A stretch of DNA of 64,000 nt from Rhizobium sullae (lineage in GTDB: Bacteria; Pseudomonadota; Alphaproteobacteria; Rhizobiales; Rhizobiaceae): positions 33,922-97,921 of the forward strand of contig NZ_FWER01000020.1 in assembly GCF_900169785.1 (NCBI RefSeq), given 5' to 3'. The position numbers were made by a program, and so were the translations under genes. Below are positions 8,746 to 17,741 of this stretch, in pieces; positions within the stretch are counted from its first letter, which is position 1, and each line of letters starts with the position of its first letter. The notes beneath the pieces were generated by a model, which saw only the letters and a list, made by a program, of their open reading frames with translations, searched no databases and was not told the origin of the DNA.

Positions 8746-10023
8746 ATGAAACTCACCCGCATTGGCTTATGGGCGGCGTCAACGCTACTTACGGCCACGG
8801 CGCCGATGGGTATTGTCCAGGCGCAGGAAATCACCGTTTATTGTGACGATATCGGCTTCGGCTGCCTGACGATGGATCCTGTCGTCAAACGATACGAATC
8901 CGAAAATCCGGGCGTCAAGGTCAAGCTGGAGACCGTTCCCTACCAATCGCTTGTCGAAAGCCTGCCGGTACAGCTCGAATCCGGCGAGGGTCCGGATGCT
9001 GCTATCATAACCGACCTCGGTGGTTTGAGCCGCTACTATCTCGACCTGACACCCTATGTGAACGCGGCGAATTTCGAGAAGGAATACAGCCAGACGCTGC
9101 AGTGGCTTCGCGGCTCCGATCCGACGAGCAAGGCGATCAACGGCATGCCGACGACGCTCACCGTCAATGGCGCCTATGTCAATCTCACCCTATTCGAGCA
9201 GGCCGGCGTTCCGGTTCCCAAGGAAGGCGCTACCTGGGCTGAATGGGCGGAAGCCGCGCGAAACGTGGCCAAGGACACCAATACCGAATTCGCCATGGAG
9301 ATGGACCGTTCCGGCCATCGCTTTGCGAGCCTTGCCATCAGTTACGGTGCAGAACTGGTCGATGACCAGGGCAAACCTGTTATCGACAAGGGCCTGAAAG
9401 ATGCCGTTGAACAGTTCGTCGCCTGGCACAAGGACGGGACAATGCCGATGGATCTCTGGGGAGCGGTCGGCGGTGCGACGCATCGCGAACTCTTCACAGA
9501 CTTCCTGAATGCCAAGACCGTGCTTTATTTCGGCGGCTCCTGGACCCTGAGCCAGATGGACAAGGAGGTCGGCGACCTCTTCGACTGGGAAGTGGCACCT
9601 GCGCCCTGCGGGCCTTCATCCTGCACGGTCATGCCCGGCGGTGGGGCGCTCGTCGGCTTCAAGCACACCAAACAGCCAGAAGCCGTGGGCAAGCTGATCG
9701 ACTATATCGCCCAGTCCAAGAACAACGCGGAAATCGTCTCGGCAGCCGTCGAAATCCCGGCATCTAAATCACTGATCGAGGGCGGCGTGCAATATCCGGG
9801 TGCTTCGCAGCGAACGCAGGAATCGCTTTCGACCTACATCGCCCAGATCCCAAAAATGGCGCCGGCAGCATACCGCTTCCAGGGCTGGCGTTATCAGCGT
9901 GCCATGATGAACGCACTGACGACGCGCATCAGCCAGGTCCTGAACAGCGAACTGGAGGTCGATGCAGCACTTGATCGTGTCAGGCAAGACGTCGAACTCG
10001 CCATCAAGGCGGCTGGCCAATAG
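8746..10023 (+). CDS. Sugar ABC transporter, periplasmic substrate-binding protein
   Basis: Extracellular solute-binding protein, family 1, 425 residues. The ATG at 8746 follows ctggaggagctgaat, and the N-terminus is a Sec signal peptide ending near VQAQE (residue 26). The mature part has the two-lobe pattern of carbohydrate binders (YESENPGVKVKLETVPYQ, ESGEGPDAAIITDLGGLS, YFGGSWTLSQM). It is the first gene of a four-gene importer operon on the plus strand, transcribed from the promoter at 8662. The ligand is probably a sugar or sugar derivative oxidised by the divergent dehydrogenases; its identity is not visible. Confidence 0.92.
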   Translation: MKLTRIGLWAASTLLTATAPMGIVQAQEITVYCDDIGFGCLTMDPVVKRYESENPGVKVKLETVPYQSLVESLPVQLESGEGPDAAIITDLGGLSRYYLDLTPYVNAANFEKEYSQTLQWLRGSDPTSKAINGMPTTLTVNGAYVNLTLFEQAGVPVPKEGATWAEWAEAARNVAKDTNTEFAMEMDRSGHRFASLAISYGAELVDDQGKPVIDKGLKDAVEQFVAWHKDGTMPMDLWGAVGGATHRELFTDFLNAKTVLYFGGSWTLSQMDKEVGDLFDWEVAPAPCGPSSCTVMPGGGALVGFKHTKQPEAVGKLIDYIAQSKNNAEIVSAAVEIPASKSLIEGGVQYPGASQRTQESLSTYIAQIPKMAPAAYRFQGWRYQRAMMNALTTRISQVLNSELEVDAALDRVRQDVELAIKAAGQ

Positions 10024-10049
10024 ACAGACGGATCCGGAAGGAGAGCGCC

Positions 10050-11048
10050 ATGGGCACAAGGGCTCGACTTGCAGCAATTTCCGGCGGCATCATCCTGCTG
10101 CCGGCAAGGCTCGCGGAGCCTTTGATGGCGGGACTGCAGAAAATCCTCGGCATCAAGCGTATGCCCTGGGTCTTTCTTTTGCCGAACCTCCTCGCCGTCA
10201 TGCTCTTCTCTCTCCTTCCGGTCGCAATCAACGTCTTCTATTCGGTGACCGGCAGCGACCGGCTCTATCCGAGCGAGCGGCCCTTCGTCGGCGTGGTCAA
10301 TTACGAAACGCTCTTCGACTGCACCAACTATCTCGATGCATCCACCTGCTCGAGTGATCTGTTCTGGCGGGCGCTCGGCAACAGCCTGGTCTTCGTTCCC
10401 GTCCAGGTCACCTTCATGATCGGCATCGCGCTGCTTGCGGCTGTCTGCCTCAACCGCGAGATCCGCGGCCGCGGCTTCTTCCGCGCCATCTTCTTCTTTC
10501 CGGTCATGCTCTCACCTGTCGTCGTGGCCCTGACCTGGCAGTGGATCCTGCAGCGCAACGGCGCGCTGAACGGCGTTCTGACCTGGCTCGGCGTTTCGCC
10601 CGTCAACTGGCTGGTGTTTCCAAATACGGCCTTCTTCTGGTCGGTCTTCGTCACTGTCTGGGCGCATATGGGCTTCTATACGATTATCCTGCTTGCCGGC
10701 CTGCAGTCGATCCCGCGCGATGTCTACGAGGCCGCCAAGATGGATTCTGCTACGAACTGGCGTGTCTTCACACGCATCACGCTACCGCTTCTAAAGCCGG
10801 TCCTGCTCGTCGTTTTCGTTCTCTGCGTCATTCGCTCGGTCCAGACCTTCGACGAACTCTACGTGTTGACAGGCGGCGGTCCCGGATCTGCGACGATGCT
10901 GATCGTCCAATATATCTACGAAGTCGGTTTCGCCGTGCAGCCTCGCAATTTCGGTCTTGCGGCCGCAGCCTCCCTGCTGCTCGGCGTGGTGCTCTTGATC
11001 TTCACCGGCCTGCAGCTCCGATTATCGAGGAATTCGCAAAATGGCTGA
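10050..11048 (+). CDS. Sugar ABC transporter permease (MalF type)
   Basis: Inner-membrane permease of 332 residues with about six to seven hydrophobic segments. The binding-protein-dependent transport signature (EAA loop) appears as YEAAKMDSATNWRVFTRITL near residues 226-246, where the ATPase docks. The start at 10050 has a ribosome site (ggaaggag). It begins 26 bases after the binding protein and overlaps the next permease by 8 bases, so the two permeases are translationally coupled. Confidence 0.92.
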   Translation: MGTRARLAAISGGIILLPARLAEPLMAGLQKILGIKRMPWVFLLPNLLAVMLFSLLPVAINVFYSVTGSDRLYPSERPFVGVVNYETLFDCTNYLDASTCSSDLFWRALGNSLVFVPVQVTFMIGIALLAAVCLNREIRGRGFFRAIFFFPVMLSPVVVALTWQWILQRNGALNGVLTWLGVSPVNWLVFPNTAFFWSVFVTVWAHMGFYTIILLAGLQSIPRDVYEAAKMDSATNWRVFTRITLPLLKPVLLVVFVLCVIRSVQTFDELYVLTGGGPGSATMLIVQYIYEVGFAVQPRNFGLAAAASLLLGVVLLIFTGLQLRLSRNSQNG

Positions 11049-12129
11049 CGTCGCCTTGTCCAAATCCGGAACTTCCATGCGCGGTCTCCTCTCTGCCCGG
11101 CGCGGCCGCAACAGGCTCGACGTTTCCGATTGGCTGACCTATGGCTTCCTCGTTCTTGGCCTGCTGATCATGTTCACGCCGGTTGCCTGGGTCGTTCTGT
11201 CTTCTTTCAAGACGCAAGCCAATCTGCAGGAATTCCCGCCGAGCATTCTGCCCTATTCCAGCGAAACAGCCATGGTTGGCGGTTTCGACCAGCCGCTGCC
11301 GCTCTTCGATGTAACCTTAAAGGACGGCACGAAAGCTAGGCTTGCGCAAATCCGCCGTGTCGGCAGGAATGCGCAGATGATCGATCCGGAAAATCCCGGC
11401 GCCGGCCGCGTCACCGTCGCCGTGACCGACGCGGTCGCCGTGCGCAAGGTGCGGCTTGCGACCGAGAACTACACCAACCTGGTCGCAAGCTCCGGCCAGG
11501 CGATGGGCCGCTATGTCTATAACAGCCTTTTTATCACCACTGTCGCGACCATCATTACGCTGGTGATGAATTCCATGGCCGCGTTTGCGCTTTCGAAATA
11601 CCGCTTTGCAGGCAGCAGCGTCGCCTTGATCTCGATCCTGTCGACGCTGATGATCCCTGCGACCGTGGTTCTCGTGCCGACCTATCTCATCGTTGCCGAG
11701 CTTGGACTTGTCGGAAATCTTTGGGGCGTCATTTTGCCGACCGTCGCGACGCCGACCGGCGTCTTTTTGCTGCGCCAGTACATGCTGACGATTCCCGACG
11801 AGCTGATCGAGGCTGCACGCATGGATCATGCGAGCGAGTGGCGCATCTTCTGGAGGATCGTCCTGCCGCTTTCCAGCCCGGCGCTTGCCGTTGTCGCGAT
11901 CTTTTCGATCCTGTCGCGCTGGAACGATTTCCTGCTGCCATTGATCGTTCTCAATCGCCGCGAGGTTTATACGCTGCAGCTGGCGCTCAACTCTTTCCAG
12001 AGCGAGTTCGAGATCCGCTACGATCTGCTGCTCGCCATGACGACCTTGACGGCGCTGCCGCTTGCCTGCGCCTTCATTTTCCTGCAGCGCTACATCACCG
12101 TCGGCGTCGCATCCACGGGTATCAAGTGA
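11041..12129 (+). CDS. Sugar ABC transporter permease (MalG type)
   Basis: Second permease, 362 residues, longer than the ~280 usual for MalG-type subunits. The extra length is a ~90-residue hydrophilic insert between the first and second membrane helices (about residues 60-150), predicted periplasmic. The EAA loop reads LIEAARMDHASEWRIFWRIV near residues 255-275. It overlaps the preceding permease by 8 bases and is followed 9 bases later by the ATPase. The insert is seen in some carbohydrate importer families; its role here is unknown. Confidence 0.92.
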   Translation: MADVALSKSGTSMRGLLSARRGRNRLDVSDWLTYGFLVLGLLIMFTPVAWVVLSSFKTQANLQEFPPSILPYSSETAMVGGFDQPLPLFDVTLKDGTKARLAQIRRVGRNAQMIDPENPGAGRVTVAVTDAVAVRKVRLATENYTNLVASSGQAMGRYVYNSLFITTVATIITLVMNSMAAFALSKYRFAGSSVALISILSTLMIPATVVLVPTYLIVAELGLVGNLWGVILPTVATPTGVFLLRQYMLTIPDELIEAARMDHASEWRIFWRIVLPLSSPALAVVAIFSILSRWNDFLLPLIVLNRREVYTLQLALNSFQSEFEIRYDLLLAMTTLTALPLACAFIFLQRYITVGVASTGIK

Positions 12130-12138
12130 GTTTCGTTC

Positions 12139-13215
12139 ATGGCCAACCTCGTCCTTGAAAATGTCAACAAATCCTTCGGCCCTCTGCAGGTGATCCCCGA
12201 TATCAATCTCGATATCAAGGATGGCGAGTTTGTCGTCTTCGTCGGCCCGTCCGGCTGCGGGAAGTCGACGCTGCTCAGAATGATCGCAGGGCTCGAAGAG
12301 GCAACAGGCGGCGACATCCGCATCGATGGCGAAAGCGTCATCGACACGCCGGCCGCCGATCGCGGTGTCGCCATGGTTTTCCAGTCCTATGCGCTTTACC
12401 CGCACATGACGGTTCGCCAGAACCTGAGCTTCGGTCTTGAGAATATCCGGATGCCGAAGGACGAGATCGTTCGGCGGGTTGAATCAGCCGGCAAGCTTTT
12501 GCAGATCGACACGCTGCTCGAGCGACGCCCCCGCCAGCTGTCCGGCGGTCAGCGTCAGCGCGTCGCAATTGGCCGCGCCATCACCCGCGACCCGAAGATA
12601 TTCCTCTTCGACGAGCCACTTTCCAACCTCGATGCGGAATTGCGGGTGCTAATGCGCGTCGAGATCACCAAGCTGCATGAGCGGCTCGGCAATACGATGA
12701 TCTATGTGACGCATGACCAGATCGAGGCGATGACGATGGCCGACAAGATCGTTGTCCTGCGCAAGGGGGTGATCGAGCAGGTCGGCGCGCCGCTTGATCT
12801 TTATAATCGCCCGCGCAACACCTTCGTCGCAGGCTTCATCGGCTCGCCGCGCATGAACCTCATCGAAGGCGCAATCGGCGCTTCGACCAATGGGAGGCTC
12901 GGCTTCGAGAGCGCCAGCCTGCCGCCGCTGGAACTTGGGTCGGGAGCCGAGCTTGTGGCCGGACAGAAAGCGACGCTCGGTGTGCGGCCCGAAGATTTCC
13001 TTGCCGGCGAAAGCGGCTGGCCCGCCGAGGTCGCCGTTGCCGAACAGCACGGCGCCAACAGCTACCTGCATTGCACCCTTCCGAGCGGCGAGCCTATCCT
13101 GGTCCACCAGCAAGGCCAGAGCCGGGTCACGCGCGGCGATGTCCTGAACATTGCGCCCCGTTCCGGCCATTGGCATCTGTTCGATGAAAAAGGCGTGCGG
13201 ATCACAACGGATTGA
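12139..13215 (+). CDS. Sugar ABC transporter ATP-binding protein (UgpC/MalK type)
   Basis: Cytosolic ATPase that energises the importer, 358 residues. Walker A GPSGCGKST near residue 37, Q-loop VFQSYALYPHMTV, signature LSGGQRQRVAIGRA, Walker B IFLFDEPLSNLDAEL and switch histidine YVTHDQIEAMT are all present. The C-terminal ~120 residues form the TOBE regulatory domain (LGVRPEDF). It ends the operon 30 bases before a convergent transporter gene. Nothing abnormal was seen. Confidence 0.94.
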   Translation: MANLVLENVNKSFGPLQVIPDINLDIKDGEFVVFVGPSGCGKSTLLRMIAGLEEATGGDIRIDGESVIDTPAADRGVAMVFQSYALYPHMTVRQNLSFGLENIRMPKDEIVRRVESAGKLLQIDTLLERRPRQLSGGQRQRVAIGRAITRDPKIFLFDEPLSNLDAELRVLMRVEITKLHERLGNTMIYVTHDQIEAMTMADKIVVLRKGVIEQVGAPLDLYNRPRNTFVAGFIGSPRMNLIEGAIGASTNGRLGFESASLPPLELGSGAELVAGQKATLGVRPEDFLAGESGWPAEVAVAEQHGANSYLHCTLPSGEPILVHQQGQSRVTRGDVLNIAPRSGHWHLFDEKGVRITTD

Positions 13216-13245
13216 TCCCGCCGGGACAATCCTCCGACTGAACGC

Positions 13246-14160
13246 TTAATGTCCGTCCGGTGGAACGGCGTCCGGCGTGATCGTGTCCCTGAGGTTCTTC
13301 CGGTGGAAGATGAAAAGCCCTGCAACGACGATGATCGCCGCACCGACCAGAATCTGCATGTCAGGCACATCATCGAAAAAGATCATGCCAAGCACGATCG
13401 CCCATAACAGCAGGGTGTATTGCAGCGGCGCCAGCAGCGAGGCGGGCGCAAGCTTCAGCGAGCGGGTGATCAGCAGATGGGCGCAGGACGCGACGACGCC
13501 GAGAAGAAGCATGCCGGAATAATCGAGAAGTGTTGCCTGACGCCACTGGCCGATACTGAGAAAGATCCCGGCGATAAGAGCGGCGATCGTCTGCCAGGTG
13601 ACCAGCGTGGTGTCGCTTGTCGAGCGCAGATAACGGTTCATCACCAGCGTTAGCGCGAAGGCGAAACTACCCGTCAAACCAAAAAGAGACGGAAGGGACA
13701 ACATTGCAGACGATGGCCGGAGCGCAACGACGACACCGGCAAAGCCGACGAAAACCGCAAGCCACCGGCGCCAGCCGATCCTCTCGCCGAGGAAGAAGTG
13801 GGAAAGCGCGGCGACATAGATCGGACCTGCCATGTAGAAGGTCATGACGTCGGCAAGCGGCAGATAGGAAACCGCGGCATAAAACAGGCTGACGTCGCAG
13901 GTCGTCATTGCGACGCGCATCACCTGCAGCCTCCTCTGCTCGACGACGAAGAGCTGCCGCGTGCCTTGCCGGATGATCATCGGACCGAGCACGATGAAAG
14001 CACCGACCGAGCGGATCACCAGCACCTGGCCGACGGTGAAACTCGCAACCAGCCATTTGCCCATCGCGTCGTTGACCGCAAAGAGGAAATCGCCGAGCAG
14101 CATCAACAAGACGCCCGTCAGGATCACGTTCGAACTGACGGCAACTGCGTTGAGCTTCAT
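13246..14160 (-). CDS. DMT-superfamily (EamA) transporter
   Basis: Membrane exporter of 304 residues with ten hydrophobic segments in two EamA repeats (first repeat NAMGKWLVA to ALRPSS, second FALTLVMNRYLRS to AGLFIFHR). The ATG at 14160 is preferred over an upstream alternative at 14232 because it directly precedes the first membrane helix and has aaggaatgtcagg upstream. It is convergent with the sugar importer. Substrates of this family vary (amino acids, metabolites), and none can be assigned. Confidence 0.85.
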   Translation of the reverse strand: MKLNAVAVSSNVILTGVLLMLLGDFLFAVNDAMGKWLVASFTVGQVLVIRSVGAFIVLGPMIIRQGTRQLFVVEQRRLQVMRVAMTTCDVSLFYAAVSYLPLADVMTFYMAGPIYVAALSHFFLGERIGWRRWLAVFVGFAGVVVALRPSSAMLSLPSLFGLTGSFAFALTLVMNRYLRSTSDTTLVTWQTIAALIAGIFLSIGQWRQATLLDYSGMLLLGVVASCAHLLITRSLKLAPASLLAPLQYTLLLWAIVLGMIFFDDVPDMQILVGAAIIVVAGLFIFHRKNLRDTITPDAVPPDGH

Positions 14161-14257
14161 CCTGACATTCCTTGCAACAGCCGCCGGACAAGGGGCCGTG
14201 TGCGGCTTCTGCTTTACCAACACCGATGTCAAGCTCAGGATGAGGCTTTGCAGGTTG

Positions 14258-14890
14258 TCAGCGGCGCGATTCTAGCGCCATGCGAACAGCAAGTCCTCCA
14301 AGCACAGTTGCCATTAGCATGCGCTGCGCCCGCAGCCAGACCGGCCGCTCGCCGAGAAAGAGCGCAATGGACCCGGCAGAAATGGCGATCAGTGCGTTGA
14401 CGCTGACGCTGATTGCGATTTGCGTAAAACCGAAAACGATCGATTGCAGAAAGACGCTTCCGGCCTGCGGGTTTACGAATTGCGGCAGCAGCGAGAGATA
14501 AAGGATGGCGATCTTCGGATTGAGCAAACTGGTGACGAAGCCCATGGTGAAGAGCTTGAGATTGGTATCGCGCGGCAGGTCGCGAACCTGAAAGGTCGAG
14601 CGGCCGCCGGGCTTTAATGCATTCCAGGCAAGCCAGGCAAGATAGGCGGCGCCTGCCAGCCGAAGCGCATCATAAGCGAGCGGCACGGCGAAGACCAATG
14701 CCGTGATGCCGAGCGCTGCCGACAGCATGTAGACGACGAAACCGAGTGCCACGCCGCCAAGCGAGATCAATCCGGCGGCCGGTCCCTGGCAGATCGAGCG
14801 CGATACGAGATAGATCATGTTCGGGCCGGGCGTCAGCACCATGCCGAGCGCGATCAGGGCAAAGGCAATCAGACCTGGAAGTTCGGGCAT
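14258..14890 (-). CDS. LysE-family amino-acid/metabolite exporter
   Basis: Membrane exporter, 210 residues, about six hydrophobic segments, with the family block VLTPGPNMIYLVSRSI near residues 17-32 and GFVTSLLNPKIAILYLSLLPQ (split over the second half-repeat). The start at 14890 follows cggag and fits the usual LysE N-terminus. It is upstream of the DMT transporter on the same strand, with about 97 bases between. Substrate unknown. Confidence 0.88.
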   Translation of the reverse strand: MPELPGLIAFALIALGMVLTPGPNMIYLVSRSICQGPAAGLISLGGVALGFVVYMLSAALGITALVFAVPLAYDALRLAGAAYLAWLAWNALKPGGRSTFQVRDLPRDTNLKLFTMGFVTSLLNPKIAILYLSLLPQFVNPQAGSVFLQSIVFGFTQIAISVSVNALIAISAGSIALFLGERPVWLRAQRMLMATVLGGLAVRMALESRR

Positions 14891-15005
14891 GGCGGATCTC
14901 CGGCTCGATCGCCTACTGATGAAGAATCCCCTGACACGCCGCAAGAGTGGAATTGTGAGGATGACAATTTTGAGCGGTGGCTATCGCCCGCCGCCCGGAG
15001 CCCTG

Positions 15006-15650
15006 TCAGAGCGGGTGTTTCATGGACCGGATCAGGCGCAAGCTGCGCCGGCCCGCGGTCGCGGCGGCACCGACAAGGACGACCCAAAGCGCAAGCCAAA
15101 GGACATGGTTTTGCAGACCCCAGTAATGCTCGCAGATCGAGACAACAGCAGCCACAGTGACGACCGCCATGCGGTGCTGCTTCGCCATGGGGCCGGAGAA
15201 ATCGCTGCCATGACCCGTCGCCCGCCCAAGCTCGCGGACATAGGCCGTCAACACGGCGAAGGCTGCAGCCGCCCAGCCAAGGCCGGGATAGCCGATGCCG
15301 AGCCCGATGCCGGCAAAGATCAGCATGTCGGCGGCGCGATCTGGAAATTCATTCCAGAAGGGACCGTCCGCTTCCGCCTTGCCCCCTTCGACCGCCACCA
15401 TGCCGTCAAAGAGATTGCAGAGCAGTCTCGCCTGGCAAGAGAGCGCTGCAAAAGCGAGAAGGCCCATGCGCGAGTAGCCGGCGTCGCGTCCGGCAAGAAA
15501 GAACAGGAGACCGGCGATCGCAGCGGCAGCGATGCTTGCCTGCGAAATCTGGTTCGGCGTGACGGATCTTGCCGCGATCTTCTGCGCGATCGCCTTTGCC
15601 CACCAGCTGTTCCGGCTGTTCAGTGGCCGGCGGTCTTCAGTGTCGGTCAT
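15006..15650 (-). CDS. CDP-alcohol phosphatidyltransferase, variant active site
   Basis: Membrane enzyme family that joins a CDP-activated lipid to an alcohol such as glycerol phosphate or inositol. The 214-residue protein keeps the exact spacing of the signature DxxDGxxARx8GxxxDxxxD, but with three substitutions: Asn79, Asp82-Gly83, Ala86-Val87, Gly96, Asn100, Asp104. The first and third metal-binding aspartates are asparagine and the arginine is valine. Its ATG overlaps the stop of the upstream gene (TGATG). As last gene of a lipid operon with PlsC- and CdsA-like enzymes, it probably makes or modifies a phospholipid, but it may use another substrate or be non-catalytic. Confidence 0.75.
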   Translation of the reverse strand: MTDTEDRRPLNSRNSWWAKAIAQKIAARSVTPNQISQASIAAAAIAGLLFFLAGRDAGYSRMGLLAFAALSCQARLLCNLFDGMVAVEGGKAEADGPFWNEFPDRAADMLIFAGIGLGIGYPGLGWAAAAFAVLTAYVRELGRATGHGSDFSGPMAKQHRMAVVTVAAVVSICEHYWGLQNHVLWLALWVVLVGAAATAGRRSLRLIRSMKHPL

Positions 15651-16039
15651 CACTTACCTTTCGCGATCGCAATGGAATAGTTGTAAATCGCTGCATAGCT
15701 GGTGGAGACGGCAAGCGGCACCGCAACGGTTCTTAATATTTCGGGTGTTCCGCTGAGTGTATGGATGACAATGAGAATGCTTGCCGAGCCGAGGCAGGCG
15801 ATCAGAGGCGCGGCAATGAATGCAGCAGAACCTGAGAAGCGCTTCGAAAGGCTTTCGACCGCCGATTTCAAGAATAAGGTGAGGCAGGCAGAAAGCGCAC
15901 CCTGAACAAACCCGGCAAGCAGCATGCGCGGCAGCGGATGAGCGCTATTGGCGAAGAGTGCCCAGCTGCCCATCGCGAGAAAGGCGAACGATACATGCAC
16001 GGCGCTGCTGCGCCCAAGCCGTCCGATCCAGCCACTCAT
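15650..16039 (-). CDS. Small four-helix membrane protein of a lipid operon
   Basis: 129 residues, not recognised. Four hydrophobic segments cover about residues 14-32, 37-57, 72-92 and 100-120. The start codon overlaps the stop of the CdsA-like gene (ATGA), and its own stop overlaps the next start (TGATG), so translation is coupled on both sides. This places it between phosphatidate cytidylyltransferase and the CDP-alcohol phosphatidyltransferase and suggests an accessory role in that pathway; this is inference only. Confidence 0.65.
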   Translation of the reverse strand: MSGWIGRLGRSSAVHVSFAFLAMGSWALFANSAHPLPRMLLAGFVQGALSACLTLFLKSAVESLSKRFSGSAAFIAAPLIACLGSASILIVIHTLSGTPEILRTVAVPLAVSTSYAAIYNYSIAIAKGK

Positions 16040-16986
16040 GTCAGCGACCACCAGTAGCGGACGAGGTGAAAGAAGATTGGTGCCGAAAAGACCACGGAAT
16101 CGAGCCTGTCGATTAGGCCGCCATGACCCTCGATGAGATTGCCCCAATCCTTGACACCCCGGTCACGCTTGATAGCCGACATCACCAGGCCGCCGAAGAA
16201 ACCCATTAGAGTGATGACCAGCGAAAGCACGCCTGCCTGCAATGGCGTAAACGGTGTGATCCACCAGAGCGACGCCCCGATCAGCGTTGCACTGGCGACG
16301 CCGCCTGCAAAGCCCTCAACGGTTTTCGACGGCGAGAGTTTCGGGGCGATTCTCGTTCGCCCGAAAAGTTTGCCCCAGACATACTGCAAGACGTCGCTAA
16401 GCTGCACGACGATGACCAGAAATGCGATCAAAAGAACGTTGCGGCCCTCGTAGCCGGGAATATTCAGCGTCAGCAGCGCCGGCACGTGCGACGCGCAGAA
16501 GACGCAGATCATCAAAGCCCACTGAACCTCGGCAATGCGAATGAGGAAGCGTTCGGTGTCTCCCCGAAGCACGGAAATGATCGGCATCAGCAGGAACGCA
16601 TAAACCGGTACGAAGATCGAATAGATCCCGTATTCTTCCGCCCACAGAAGATAATATTGAATGGGTAGAACCACGAAGAACGCCGAGGCAAGCGCCCAGT
16701 GATCGGCCCGCTTGGTGTTCGTCAGCGTGATGAATTCTCGAAGCGCTGCAAAAGAGCAGAAGGCGAAAAGAACGATGACGCCCGCGCGGCCCGCCAGAAA
16801 GGCGATGCCGATGAAGATCACCATGATCCACCAGGCCTTGATGCGGGCATTCAGGTTCTCGACGGCACTGTTCGAGCCGTCCGGCGAGAGACGCCGATGC
16901 AGGACATAGCCGACCAGCGAGGCAAAGATCAGCACGGCGAAAATGCCGAGCACCAGCGTGATGAGATCGGAGCGCGCGTCGTTCAT
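16036..16986 (-). CDS. cdsA: Phosphatidate cytidylyltransferase
   Basis: Integral membrane enzyme that makes CDP-diacylglycerol from phosphatidic acid and CTP, 316 residues with about eight membrane segments. The C-terminal family signature is complete: SAIKRDRGVKDWGN followed by EGHGGLIDRLDS, including the metal-binding aspartates. It is probably a paralogue, since the essential housekeeping copy is usually chromosomal. Start (16986) and stop overlap both neighbours by ATGA junctions. Together with the PlsC-like acyltransferase upstream it forms the chain lysophosphatidate to phosphatidate to CDP-diacylglycerol. Confidence 0.88.
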   Translation of the reverse strand: MNDARSDLITLVLGIFAVLIFASLVGYVLHRRLSPDGSNSAVENLNARIKAWWIMVIFIGIAFLAGRAGVIVLFAFCSFAALREFITLTNTKRADHWALASAFFVVLPIQYYLLWAEEYGIYSIFVPVYAFLLMPIISVLRGDTERFLIRIAEVQWALMICVFCASHVPALLTLNIPGYEGRNVLLIAFLVIVVQLSDVLQYVWGKLFGRTRIAPKLSPSKTVEGFAGGVASATLIGASLWWITPFTPLQAGVLSLVITLMGFFGGLVMSAIKRDRGVKDWGNLIEGHGGLIDRLDSVVFSAPIFFHLVRYWWSLT

Positions 16987-17729
16987 TCGCTGCCGCCTGA
17001 ATGTTTCGGAGAAAGGGAAATCAAGGCTGCCCTTGCCCTTCCCAGGAAGCCATCCTTGGTTTCGCCGGGTTCAAGCCGTATCGGATTGCCGAAGGTGACG
17101 GTGCAGATCAGAGGGATTGGCACGATCTCGCCTTTCGGCATCACGCGGTTGAGATTGTTGATCCAGACGGGCACGAGATCGATGCCGGCGCGCGCCGAGG
17201 CGAGGTGGAAGATGCCGCTCCTGAAGGGCAGAAGCGGCTCGTCGGTCTGGTTGCGTGTGCCTTCTGGAAACAGGATCAGCGACGAGCCGGCATCGATTGC
17301 GGCAACCATCTGCTCGATCGGGTCCTGCGTGCGCTTTTCACGGTCACGCTCGATCAGCACGGCATTGAAGACTTCGCGGCCAATGAAAGTGGTGAGCGGC
17401 GATTTCAACCAGTAGTCGGCCCCGGCCACAGGCCTTGCGTGCCTGCGCAGGCGCGGCGGCAAGACCGCCCAGATCAGAATGAAATCGCCATGGCTCGAAT
17501 GGTTGGCAAAATAGATGCAGCGCCGCGGTGGCAGACCTTCGCCCGCCCAGATCGCACGCACCGCCGTGATTGCGCGGGCAAACAGGACGATAGTGATCGC
17601 GACTGGCTTTGCGATCAGTCTTTGCATCTGCCTCATCAGGCTCGTATTCCCACATTCAGGGAACACGAGCGTAGCTGCGTTTTTGCCAAACCGGAAGATG
17701 TTCGAAGAGCCGGGTAAAGATTTCCACAT
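16983..17729 (-). CDS. 1-acyl-sn-glycerol-3-phosphate acyltransferase (PlsC-like)
   Basis: Membrane-associated acyltransferase, 248 residues. The catalytic HxxxxD box is NHSSHGDFILIW near residue 76, and the substrate block FPEGTRNQTDEPLLPFRSG lies near residue 155. A hydrophobic N-terminal segment (IAKPVAITIVLFARAITAV) anchors it. It starts 12 bases after the CNNM/CorC-like gene and overlaps the CdsA-like gene by 4 bases. It likely supplies phosphatidic acid to that enzyme. The true start may be an internal Met (MRQMQRLI) rather than 17729. Confidence 0.85.
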   Translation of the reverse strand: MWKSLPGSSNIFRFGKNAATLVFPECGNTSLMRQMQRLIAKPVAITIVLFARAITAVRAIWAGEGLPPRRCIYFANHSSHGDFILIWAVLPPRLRRHARPVAGADYWLKSPLTTFIGREVFNAVLIERDREKRTQDPIEQMVAAIDAGSSLILFPEGTRNQTDEPLLPFRSGIFHLASARAGIDLVPVWINNLNRVMPKGEIVPIPLICTVTFGNPIRLEPGETKDGFLGRARAALISLSPKHSGGSE

Positions 17730-17741
17730 GCGGCGGGCGGA

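Noticed and set aside
11317..12405. 362-codon open frame on the minus strand
   Set aside because: Antisense to the ABC permease and ATPase genes; biased to Arg, Asp and Gln as usual for antisense frames.
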